The position numbers and the translations under genes are program-made. From positions 33,643-69,259 of the forward strand of contig JBFLZB010000004.1 in assembly GCA_040756475.1 (NCBI GenBank): a DNA stretch of 35,617 nucleotides, in the 5' to 3' direction. This DNA is from Thermodesulfobacteriota bacterium. Lineage in GTDB: Bacteria; Desulfobacterota; Deferrisomatia; Deferrisomatales; JACRMM01. Within the stretch, counting starts at the first letter, position 1. Each line of letters begins with the position of its first letter. Positions 24,209 through 31,095 of the stretch are shown here, one piece after another. The notes under the pieces were generated by a model. That model searched no databases. It saw nothing but the letters and a program-made list of their open reading frames with translations, and was not told where the DNA came from.

Positions 24209-25699
24209 ATGGCGGCTGCGGAAGGCGCACCGGTGGGTGGAGCCCACGGGGGCCGAAGGGGTCTGCGGGGGGCGGCCGCAGCGCTGGGGGCGCTCCTGTT
24301 CCTCGGCTGCGCCGGGGCCGCGACCCTACCCGGAGCACCGGGGCTCGAGACTGTGGAGATCGTGGAGGCTGAGATCGTCGCCGCGCCTTCCCGGCTGCCC
24401 CTCCTGGACGGCGGGGAGCTCGAGGTCTGGGCCTACAACGGCCAGGTGCCGGGCCCCACCCTGCGGGTGCGGCGGGGCCAGACCCTTCGGGTGCGCTTCG
24501 AGAACCGGCTGCCCCAGCCCACCACCATCCACTGGCACGGGGTGCGGGTGCCCAACGCCATGGACGGGGTGCCCTGGGTCACCCAGGACCCCGTCCCGCC
24601 GGGGGGCACCTTCGTCTACGAATTCGCGCCCCCCGACGCCGGCACCTACTGGTTCCACCCCCACCTGCGCAGCAGCGAGCAGGTGGAGCGGGGGCTCTAC
24701 GGCATTCTGGTGGTGGAGGAGGACGAACCCCCGCCGGGGGTGCGGGAGATCCTCTGGGTGCTGGACGACTGGCGCCTGGGGGAAGACGGCCAGGTCGAAC
24801 CCCGGTTCAACACCCGCACCGACCTCGCCCATGACGGCCGCTGGGGGGATGTGCTGACCGTAAACGGCCGGCTTCGCCCCGCCGAGCCGGTCCGGGCCGG
24901 GGAGCGGCTGCGCTTGCGGCTGGTCAACGTCGCCAACGGCCGGGTCTTCGCCCCCGATTTCGGAGCATGGGAGCCGCGGCTCGTGGCCTTCGACGGCCTC
25001 CCCACCGACCGCCCCCTGGACGCCGCGGGGCTCGAGCTGGCTCCGGGCAACCGGGCCGACCTGGACCTCCTGGTCCCCCGGGTCTCGGGCGGCACCCGGC
25101 TGGAGGTGACCGACCGGTTCACCTCCCGGGTCCGGGTGCTGGCCACCCTTGCGGTGGAGGGCGCGGTGCCCGAAGAAGGACCGGCTTCTCCCGCCCTGCG
25201 TCTGGGGCCGTGGCCGGCCGAGCTCCCCCCGGACCGGGCCGAGCCGCGCCACACCTTCCGACTGGCCTCCCGGGAGGGCGGCCCCTTCGGCATCGAGTGG
25301 ACCATCGGGGGCGCCGCCTACCGCCACGAGGACCACGCCCCGGGCGGCCACGGGGACCACCCGGTGCTCGCGACCCTCCCCCTGGGGCAGTGGGCCCGGC
25401 TCCGGTTCTGGAACGACTCCTTCCGGCTCCACCCCATGCACATCCACGGCCTCTTCTTCCGGGTGGTGGCCCGCGACGGGCGTCCGGTGGCGGAGGAGCG
25501 CTGGCGCGACACGGTGCTCCTGCGGCCCAGGGAGACCGTGGACGTGGCGGCGCTGCCCCTGGACCCGGGCCTGTGGATGATGCACTGCCACATCCTGGAG
25601 CACGCCGAGGCCGGCATGATGTCCCTCCTGGAGGTGGCGGCTCCCGACGTGGGCCTGTCCGCGAATCCGGACCGGGCAGGGGGCGGCAAGGAGAAGTAG
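24209..25699 (+). CDS. multicopper oxidase (CueO/laccase-like), exported
   Basis: The start is ATG 24209 after GGAGAGGG, giving 496 residues. The N-terminus has RRGLRG before a hydrophobic stretch, a plausible Tat signal, ending in FLGC, which could instead be a lipobox. All copper ligands are present: HWHG (108, 110), WFHPH (150, 152), HPMHIHG (408, 411, 413) and HCHILEHAEAGM (459, 460, 461, 465, 470). The type 1 site is thus His408, Cys460, His465 and Met470. Such enzymes couple oxidation of Cu(I), other metals or phenols to reduction of O2 to water in the periplasm. There is no Met-rich CueO insert; a His/Gly stretch (HEDHAPGGHGDH) precedes the third motif. The 134 bp upstream contain no convincing promoter. 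Confidence 0.93.
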   Translation: MAAAEGAPVGGAHGGRRGLRGAAAALGALLFLGCAGAATLPGAPGLETVEIVEAEIVAAPSRLPLLDGGELEVWAYNGQVPGPTLRVRRGQTLRVRFENRLPQPTTIHWHGVRVPNAMDGVPWVTQDPVPPGGTFVYEFAPPDAGTYWFHPHLRSSEQVERGLYGILVVEEDEPPPGVREILWVLDDWRLGEDGQVEPRFNTRTDLAHDGRWGDVLTVNGRLRPAEPVRAGERLRLRLVNVANGRVFAPDFGAWEPRLVAFDGLPTDRPLDAAGLELAPGNRADLDLLVPRVSGGTRLEVTDRFTSRVRVLATLAVEGAVPEEGPASPALRLGPWPAELPPDRAEPRHTFRLASREGGPFGIEWTIGGAAYRHEDHAPGGHGDHPVLATLPLGQWARLRFWNDSFRLHPMHIHGLFFRVVARDGRPVAEERWRDTVLLRPRETVDVAALPLDPGLWMMHCHILEHAEAGMMSLLEVAAPDVGLSANPDRAGGGKEK

Positions 25700-25702
25700 A
25701 CC

Positions 25703-25740
25703 GAACGATCCTGCGCCCTGGGGCCGCCAGGGAGTCGTTC
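25703..25740 (+). terminator. hairpin terminator after the multicopper oxidase gene
   Basis: An outer stem GAACGA/TCGTTC (25703-25708 with 25735-25740) encloses an inner stem CCCTGG/CCAGGG (25716-25721 with 25727-25732). It starts three bases after the stop codon and is followed by a pyrimidine stretch (TCCCCTTC). It lies between convergent genes. Confidence 0.55.
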
Positions 25741-25823
25741 TCCCCTTCGGGTTCCCCTCCAGGGCTCCCGACCCTTTCTTCGGTTCTCTTGCGATGTGTT
25801 GGGTTGGGGTCGCTCCTTTCCTG

Positions 25824-26762
25824 TCACGGGGAGAGCAGGACGGCCTTGAGGTGGCGCTCGAAGAACTCCGTCAATCCGGTTCGGTTCAGATGGTCGGTGT
25901 CGAAGTAGAAGCGCGGCTCGTCCATGCTCAGGGAAAAGTCGTGGAAGACGGCCCCGGCTTCCTCCAGGATGCGCCCCACCGCCTCGTCGAACGCCGCCTC
26001 CTCCGGAAGTCGGGCATGGAAGCGGGCCGGCACCGGCATCTTGATCGCCACTAAGTCCATGCCTTCGCGCCCCACGAGGGCGACCAGCGCCGCGAACTCT
26101 TCGAGATAGCGGCGAAAGGCCTTGGGGTCGGGACCCTCCGGGTAGAGATACTCGATGCGCTTGCGGTCGGAGACGGCGGAGGGGCGGTGGGTGCGCTCGA
26201 ACTGCTTCTCTCCTTCCCAGATGTCGGGCTCGAACCGATCCCGATGGTTGAGCTTGGAAAAACCCGTCACGTAGTCGAGCACCGCCAGCGCCGCCACGCC
26301 GTGGCGGCGGCTGTAGTCGAAAAAGTGCCGGGCCAGCGCCGGCTCGAAGGGGGTTCGCCGCAGCAGCGAGGCGTCGGCGAACCGGTCCTCGTTCCAAGTG
26401 CGGGAGTGGAAGGCGAAGGAGTTGAGCACGTACAGGACGTGGTCGGCCCGACGCCCGCGCAGAAAGTGTTCGAGCACGAACCGGGTGTAGAGCGGGCCCG
26501 TGCCCGGCGCGGCGAGGTTGAGGATGCGCAGCCCCGTCTCGGCCTCCATGTGGGCGTTGAAGCCGTCGAAGGCCAGGGGCATGGCGTGGGAAGCGCCCAG
26601 GATCACCCAATCGAAGTGCCGTTCCTCCGCCGTCGCGAGCTTGAAGAAGGGGTTGCTGCGGCCGGTACGATACACGAGCCGTTCGGCGGAGTAGTAGACG
26701 GCTGCGTAGAGCAGCAGCCCGATGCCGATGAAAAGGAGGGCGGCTTTGCCGAGAGGTTTCAT
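25824..26762 (-). CDS. SGNH-hydrolase-like membrane-anchored partner of the MBOAT acyltransferase
   Basis: The product has 312 residues from ATG 26762. One N-terminal transmembrane segment (residues about 8-24) is followed by a periplasmic domain with ILGASHA (Ser58 as possible nucleophile) and, near the C-terminus, FYFDTDHLNRTG (Asp288, His291). This GxSH...DxxH layout is that of DltD/AlgJ/AlgX-like proteins that act with MBOAT permeases to acylate extracellular polymers. The gene starts 30 bp after the MBOAT stop. The polymer modified is unknown. I see no alginate, cellulose or teichoic acid genes nearby. Confidence 0.78.
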   Translation of the reverse strand: MKPLGKAALLFIGIGLLLYAAVYYSAERLVYRTGRSNPFFKLATAEERHFDWVILGASHAMPLAFDGFNAHMEAETGLRILNLAAPGTGPLYTRFVLEHFLRGRRADHVLYVLNSFAFHSRTWNEDRFADASLLRRTPFEPALARHFFDYSRRHGVAALAVLDYVTGFSKLNHRDRFEPDIWEGEKQFERTHRPSAVSDRKRIEYLYPEGPDPKAFRRYLEEFAALVALVGREGMDLVAIKMPVPARFHARLPEEAAFDEAVGRILEEAGAVFHDFSLSMDEPRFYFDTDHLNRTGLTEFFERHLKAVLLSP

Positions 26763-26792
26763 GGCCGCTCGCTGTCCGGAGGCCCGGTCGCG

Positions 26793-28265
26793 TCAAAACT
26801 GCATGTAGAGGAACTCTTTCGCCTGCCAGCGCCCGAGGAGGAGGAGCCCAAAGAGGATCCCGTAGTAGATCCCCCACCGCACTGCGACCGGCGCGGCCGA
26901 GAGCCTCTGGAAGATCGAGCGACGCTCGTCCAGGAGCTCGACTCCCAGCAGGAACGCGATGAGGCCGAAGGCGAGGTAGTGGTCCGTGCTGTACGGGTAG
27001 CGCGTCACGAGGCTCGCGATCCGACCGAGGTTGCCTGCGATCCGCTTCAGGATGAGCAACGCGTCGCCCACGGTGGCGGCGCGGAAGAAGACCCAGGCCA
27101 GGGCAATCAGGTGAAAGGTCAAGAGGATGCGCAGCGCGCGAAGCGCCGCGCTGCCCCGGACCCGCGGCAGGCGCTCCCCGAGCCGTCGCCACGCCGGGGC
27201 CGTGGCGAGCCCGACCCACTGATAGAAGCCGTTCAGTGCTCCCCAGACGAGGAAGGTCCACCCCACCCCGTAGCCCAGGCCCGCGTGCCACAGGCCGCTC
27301 ACGGTGAAGACCGCCATGATGTTCGCGTACCGGCGCCACGGACTTCCCCTGCTCCCGCCGAGGGGGATGTACAGGTAGTCGCGGAACCAGTGGCCCAGCG
27401 AGATGTGCCAGCGCTGTCCCCAGAACTCGGCGGTGCTTCGAGCCAGGTAGGGACGGCGGAAGTTCTCCATCAGCGTCAGACCGAAGAGGAGCGAGACCCC
27501 GATGGCGATGTCCGTGTAGCCCGAGAAGTCGCAGTAGATCTGAAAGGCGAAGAAATAGACGCTGAGGAGCAGCTCCATCGGCGGAGCGTAGGCGGCGATG
27601 GTGAAGGTGCGGTCGACCACCGGCGCCAGGTTGTCGGCGATGACGACCTTCTTGAACAGCCCCCAGCCCATGAGCTGCAAGCCGAGGACGAGCATGGCGG
27701 GATGGGCGCGAAGGCCGGACAGGACCCGGGGCAGGAAGGTCGTGGCCCGCTCGATGGGTCCCGCAAAGATCTTTGGGAAGTAGGCCACGTACAGCGCCAC
27801 GTGACCGGCCTTTCGCCCGGCCGGCAGACGGCCGGCGTACACGTCGACCAGGTAGCTTGCCGCGGCAAAGGCATAGAAGGAGTACCCCGCGGGCGCCGCC
27901 ACCCCGAGCCGGGGCAGGGCGGCTTCGGCCTCGAGGCCCAGAAGGGCGCCCGCGGCGCGTTCGATCTCGCCGGCGATGAAATCCCAGAACTTGAAGCCGA
28001 ACAGCGACCCGAGGACGGCGGCGAGCCCGATCCCCAGGATCCAGCCGCGCCCGGGCCCGCCGGCCGTGCGGTCGAGAGCCCACCCGCAGGCCGCCGCCAC
28101 CAGCGTGACCGCGCCCAGGTAGACGAGGTTGAGAGGCTGCCAGATGCCATAGAACACGCAGCTTGTCAGGAGCAGCCAGAGCCACCGATGGCCCGGCCGC
28201 ACCCCCGCGAATACCAGGAGCGTGAGCGGCAGAAAGAGGAAGAACTCGAACGAGGTGAACAACAT
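26793..28265 (-). CDS. MBOAT-family membrane O-acyltransferase (AlgI/DltB-like)
   Basis: The start is ATG 28265 (AGGGG upstream), giving 490 residues. It is a polytopic membrane protein with about eleven hydrophobic segments. Family landmarks are the opening LFTSFEFFLFLPLTLLVF, YFPKIFAGPI, CDFSGYTDIAIG, FWGQRWHISLGHWFRDYLYI and the catalytic His327 in SGLWHAG. It moves acyl groups, usually acetyl, across the membrane to an extracellular polysaccharide, with the following SGNH protein as partner. It lies 144 bp after the second cytochrome gene on the same strand; co-transcription is possible but not shown. Confidence 0.93.
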   Translation of the reverse strand: MLFTSFEFFLFLPLTLLVFAGVRPGHRWLWLLLTSCVFYGIWQPLNLVYLGAVTLVAAACGWALDRTAGGPGRGWILGIGLAAVLGSLFGFKFWDFIAGEIERAAGALLGLEAEAALPRLGVAAPAGYSFYAFAAASYLVDVYAGRLPAGRKAGHVALYVAYFPKIFAGPIERATTFLPRVLSGLRAHPAMLVLGLQLMGWGLFKKVVIADNLAPVVDRTFTIAAYAPPMELLLSVYFFAFQIYCDFSGYTDIAIGVSLLFGLTLMENFRRPYLARSTAEFWGQRWHISLGHWFRDYLYIPLGGSRGSPWRRYANIMAVFTVSGLWHAGLGYGVGWTFLVWGALNGFYQWVGLATAPAWRRLGERLPRVRGSAALRALRILLTFHLIALAWVFFRAATVGDALLILKRIAGNLGRIASLVTRYPYSTDHYLAFGLIAFLLGVELLDERRSIFQRLSAAPVAVRWGIYYGILFGLLLLGRWQAKEFLYMQF

Positions 28266-28402
28266 GGGTTGCACCCCTGTGGGCGTCTGCCCGCCTCGAC
28301 GGCGCTTCAGCCCGGCGACGAGGAAGGCCGTGCGCCGGCAAGGGCTGGCTTCGGCTCCGGAGGGCCGCCCGCCCCGGCTGCCCCGGCCCTGTCGGGCCCA
28401 TC

Positions 28403-28427
28403 GGGGGGGCTAGTACGATGCCCCCCC
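28403..28427 (-). other. G7/C7 hairpin across the cytochrome stop codon
   Basis: Seven C (28421-28427) and seven G (28403-28409) on the plus strand can pair across an 11-base loop that contains the TAG stop of the cytochrome gene. Right after it on the minus strand is a second short hairpin (GGCCC/GGGCC). No T-tract follows. It may mark the end of the dehydrogenase-cytochrome transcript. Confidence 0.35.
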
Positions 28428-29012
28428 GGCCCGCAGGTCCTCGGGGATCCGATCGATCGGGATCCCGGCGTTCAAGACGAGATACCGGGCCAGCGCCTCC
28501 CGCTCCCGGGGTGTGAGTTTGATCTCGATGTGGCTTGGCTTGTTCATGGTGCCGAGCCAGTGCTCCACGGTGCGGTCCTGGGTGACCGTAACGGTGATGA
28601 TGTGGCACGACTGGCAGAACTCGAGCGCCATGTCCCGCCCGTCCCGCGGCAGGATCTGCGCCCAGTTGGCCGCGGCAGGGTCCGCGGGCACCTGGTCCGC
28701 GGCCAGCGGCATGCTTACCGCCAGGTAGTCTGCAAGAGTCAGGAGCTCTTCCTCCGCGAGACCCCGCAGCCCGGCCAGGGAGGTCTTACGTTCCTTCAGG
28801 TACTGCACCCACTCCTGGGTGGACCGCGTTTCGGTGAGGAGGGCCCGCGCCTCGCCTGCCGGCGGCTTGCCCTCGAGAACGTCGGTGAGCAGCGAGCGGC
28901 CCCCGAGGGGGATGAAATCGAAGATCGGATCGAACTCTGCCTGCACCGGTGCGGCCAGGGCCGCCCCGAGGAGCGCGAGGACGGCAACCGCGTTGCGTCG
29001 CGCGATGCGCAT
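28410..29012 (-). CDS. secreted mono-haem cytochrome c, paralogue 2
   Basis: The product has 200 residues from ATG 29012, preceded by GGAAGGA. A Sec signal peptide covers residues 1-25 (cleavage after PVQA). One haem site, CQSCH, is at 133-137, with Met residues at 156 and upstream as possible axial ligands. Residues 35-130 form a helical domain without haem that is shared with the next gene upstream: GGRSLLTDVLE, EWVQYLKER, LADYLAVSMP, LPRDGRDMALEFCQSCH, LTQDRT-like, and KLTPREREALARYLVLNAGIP. It is about 40% similar by eye to its neighbour and clearly arose by tandem duplication. It probably receives electrons in the periplasm, perhaps from the E1 proteins encoded upstream. Confidence 0.88.
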   Translation of the reverse strand: MRIARRNAVAVLALLGAALAAPVQAEFDPIFDFIPLGGRSLLTDVLEGKPPAGEARALLTETRSTQEWVQYLKERKTSLAGLRGLAEEELLTLADYLAVSMPLAADQVPADPAAANWAQILPRDGRDMALEFCQSCHIITVTVTQDRTVEHWLGTMNKPSHIEIKLTPREREALARYLVLNAGIPIDRIPEDLRAGGASY

Positions 29013-29077
29013 GGCTTGCGTCCTTCCCTTGAAGGCCCGTGATCGCCGCCGAGGGGCGGTTGGTGCCGCGCCCTTCG

Positions 29078-29656
29078 TCAGAAGCGCAGGTCGGGCGGCA
29101 CGTCTTCGATCTTCATGGGCATGTTGATGGCCGAGTAGCGCGAGAACTCTTCCCGTTCCTGCGGGGTCATCTTCATCTCGCGGTGGAAGGGGGACTCGAA
29201 CATGTTCATCCAGGCCTGCAGGCTGCGATCCTGCGTGAGATGGCTCGTGAACAGGGAGTGGCAGAACTGGCACTCGTGCCAGGCCAGCTCCCGGCCGTCC
29301 CGCGGAAGGGCTGCATAGAGCTCCGCCGTTCGTCCCTCCCGCTGTGCCACTTCCCCGGGGTTCGACACGGGCATGTTCACCGCCAGATAGGCCGCGAGGG
29401 TGCTCTGCTCCCGTTCGCTCAGCGCCGCGGCGCGGGGGGCGAGGACCTGGCGCCACTCCCCTTCGCTGCGGCGGGCGGAGAGGAGGGCCAGGAGCTCCCC
29501 CCCGTTGCCCGCTTCGGCCAGGACCTGGAGCAGCAGGGTCTTGCCCCCCTTGGGCATGAAGGAGTCGTCGAGCTGGGGCAGCGCCGGCACTGCGCCCAGG
29601 AGCAGGGCGCCGGCGGCGGCCGGAACCAGCCACCTTCGGTGTCGTGGGCACGTCAT
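29078..29656 (-). CDS. secreted mono-haem cytochrome c, paralogue 1
   Basis: The product has 192 residues from ATG 29656 (GGAGGA at good spacing), overlapping the zinc-finger gene's stop as ATGA. The signal peptide ends near residue 28. The haem site CQFCH is at 129-133; Met150, Met152 and several later Met are candidate sixth ligands. The N-terminal half (GGKTLLLQVLAEAG, EWRQVLAPR, LAAYLAVNMP) has the same layout as paralogue 2. The C-terminal part, from LPRDGRELAWHECQFCH to MTPQEREEFSRYSAINMP, is the most conserved between the two. I do not recognise a named cytochrome family. Its coupling to the E1 operon suggests a dedicated electron acceptor. Confidence 0.88.
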   Translation of the reverse strand: MTCPRHRRWLVPAAAGALLLGAVPALPQLDDSFMPKGGKTLLLQVLAEAGNGGELLALLSARRSEGEWRQVLAPRAAALSEREQSTLAAYLAVNMPVSNPGEVAQREGRTAELYAALPRDGRELAWHECQFCHSLFTSHLTQDRSLQAWMNMFESPFHREMKMTPQEREEFSRYSAINMPMKIEDVPPDLRF

Positions 29657-29970
29657 GGTTCCTCCCGGCGCACGGTCCGGTCGCGCAGGGAGAAGACCGG
29701 TACGCGCAGCTCTCGCAGTGCGCTCTCCGATGGAAAGCCGTCGCCCCGGAGCAGGTCGAGCAGCACCACCGTGTGGTCGTCGTAAAACTGCTCGTGGCAG
29801 GCCCCGCACACGATGGCGGGGATGTCTTCCACGACCACCAACCGGTCGCCGTGCCAGAACGCCGACCGCACGCTCGCGGGGTGTGTGGCGTCGCTGCCGC
29901 AGTTCCCGCACGTCTCGCCCGGCTGCTTCCCAGCCTGGGGATCGATCTCGCCCATGCCCTGCGTTTCCAT
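29653..29970 (-). CDS. YgiT/MqsA-type zinc-finger protein
   Basis: The product has 105 residues from ATG 29970. Two CxxC pairs (CGNC at 21-24 and CGAC at 55-58), with the spacer WHGDRLVVVEDIPAIV, are the YgiT-type zinc-finger pattern found at the N-terminus of MqsA antitoxins. The helix-turn-helix of MqsA is absent; the C-terminus (VVLLDLLRGDGFPSE, RELRVPVFSLRD) is short. There is no mqsR-like toxin next to it. Its stop overlaps the first cytochrome gene, so it is translated together with it. The function is unknown; possibilities are a regulator or a metal/redox accessory of the E1-cytochrome locus. Confidence 0.8.
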   Translation of the reverse strand: METQGMGEIDPQAGKQPGETCGNCGSDATHPASVRSAFWHGDRLVVVEDIPAIVCGACHEQFYDDHTVVLLDLLRGDGFPSESALRELRVPVFSLRDRTVRREEP

Positions 29971-30005
29971 GGCGCCTCACTCTCCCTGGGACGATCCGGG
30001 TGGCT

Positions 30006-30041
30006 GCCCGCCGCGGTTGGAGGGATCCACCCGCGGCGGGC
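30006..30041 (-). other. GC-rich hairpin between E1 beta and the zinc-finger gene
   Basis: GCCCGCCGCGG (30006-30016) pairs perfectly with 30031-30041 around a 14-base loop. It lies 17 bp after the E1 beta stop codon. There is no T-tract, so it may be a partial terminator or processing site that lowers expression of the cytochrome part relative to the E1 part. Confidence 0.5.
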
Positions 30042-30057
30042 CCCTTTCTTCGGGCCT

Positions 30058-31029
30058 TCAGGCAGCCAGCTTCTTCGCCGCGGCGACGATGTGGTCGGCG
30101 TTGGGCCGCATCCACAGGAACATCTCGGGAGACGCCGGAGGCGGCGCGTCGGGAAAGGCGATGCGCTTGAAGCGCGCGCCGTCCACGTTCTCCGCCACCC
30201 GGGCGATCACCTCGGCCGCCGGGCCCAGGGTGTAGTAGGACTGGTCCACGGCCAGGAGCCGCTTGGTCTTCTGCACCGACGTCACGAGGGTCTCGGTGTC
30301 CATGGGCTTGAGGGAGCGCAGGTCGATGGTCTCCACCTTCATGCCCTGCTTCTGCAACTGCTCGGTCGCCTTGAGCACCTCGGGCATGCCGCCGCCCGAG
30401 CCCACGATGGTGATGTCGCTCCCCTCGGACCGTATGGCGGCCTTGTCCAGGGGCGTGGTGTACGGGTCATCGGGCACGTCTTCGATCATGTCCCGCAGGC
30501 CGGCCGCATACAGGAAGGCGACCGGGTTCGGATCGCGTAGCGCCGACACCATCATGCCCTTGGCATCGGTGGGGTTCGACGGGATGACCGTCTTCAGGCC
30601 GGGGATGTGCGCGTAGTAGGTGTCGATCTCGTAGTCGGAGTGCTGGCCGGCGAAGCCCGGGGTCTGCCCGGTCATCTCGAGCACGAAGACCACCGGCATC
30701 TGTGCCTGCCCACCCGTCATGTGGTGCAGCTTGCCCGCGTGATTCTGCAGGATCTGGAAGCACATGGCGTTGCCCTGGTAGGGGATGTAGGTGGCGGCCC
30801 GGGAACCGGCCAGGCCCGCGCCCAGAACGCAGGCTGCCATCCACATCTCGTCGATGCCGGTATTGACCACCCGCTTGCGGCCGAACTCCCTCTCCAGGTT
30901 GATGACCGGCTTCCCCGGGGTCGACGCCACCGGCGGCGTCAACTCGAAGATCCAGATCATGTTGGGGTCCTTTTGCATTTCGTACTGCACGGCCTCGAGG
31001 ACCGAGTACATGAAGCTCTTGCGTGCCAT
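30058..31029 (-). CDS. TPP-dependent 2-oxoacid/acetoin dehydrogenase E1 component, beta subunit
   Basis: The product has 323 residues from ATG 31029, with GGGAGGG upstream; the in-frame ATG at 31044 overlaps that site. It has the transketolase-like pyrimidine-binding and C-terminal domains of E1 beta: VVNTGIDEMWMAACVLGAGLAG with Glu61 at the cofactor-activating position, GGQAQMPVVFVLEM, GQHSDYEID, IPGLKTVIPSNPTDAKGMM (two blocks), DITIVGSGGG and VETIDLRSLKPMD. There is no signal peptide at all, although its alpha partner has a Tat signal. Export as a folded alpha-beta complex (Tat hitchhiking) is the simplest reading. The region after GQ is less like pyruvate dehydrogenase than usual, so the substrate (pyruvate, acetoin or another) is open. 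Confidence 0.9.
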   Translation of the reverse strand: MARKSFMYSVLEAVQYEMQKDPNMIWIFELTPPVASTPGKPVINLEREFGRKRVVNTGIDEMWMAACVLGAGLAGSRAATYIPYQGNAMCFQILQNHAGKLHHMTGGQAQMPVVFVLEMTGQTPGFAGQHSDYEIDTYYAHIPGLKTVIPSNPTDAKGMMVSALRDPNPVAFLYAAGLRDMIEDVPDDPYTTPLDKAAIRSEGSDITIVGSGGGMPEVLKATEQLQKQGMKVETIDLRSLKPMDTETLVTSVQKTKRLLAVDQSYYTLGPAAEVIARVAENVDGARFKRIAFPDAPPPASPEMFLWMRPNADHIVAAAKKLAA

Positions 31030-31095
31030 GGTCGCCCTCCCCATTGCTTGCCAAGTGTGAGGTGGTTGCGCCTGTTCCCCTCTGCGCAGTCCGGC

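Noticed and set aside
25318-28608. 1,096-codon minus-strand open frame over the MBOAT and SGNH genes
   Set aside because: Another-frame shadow; the MBOAT and SGNH frames have clear family motifs and membrane segments.
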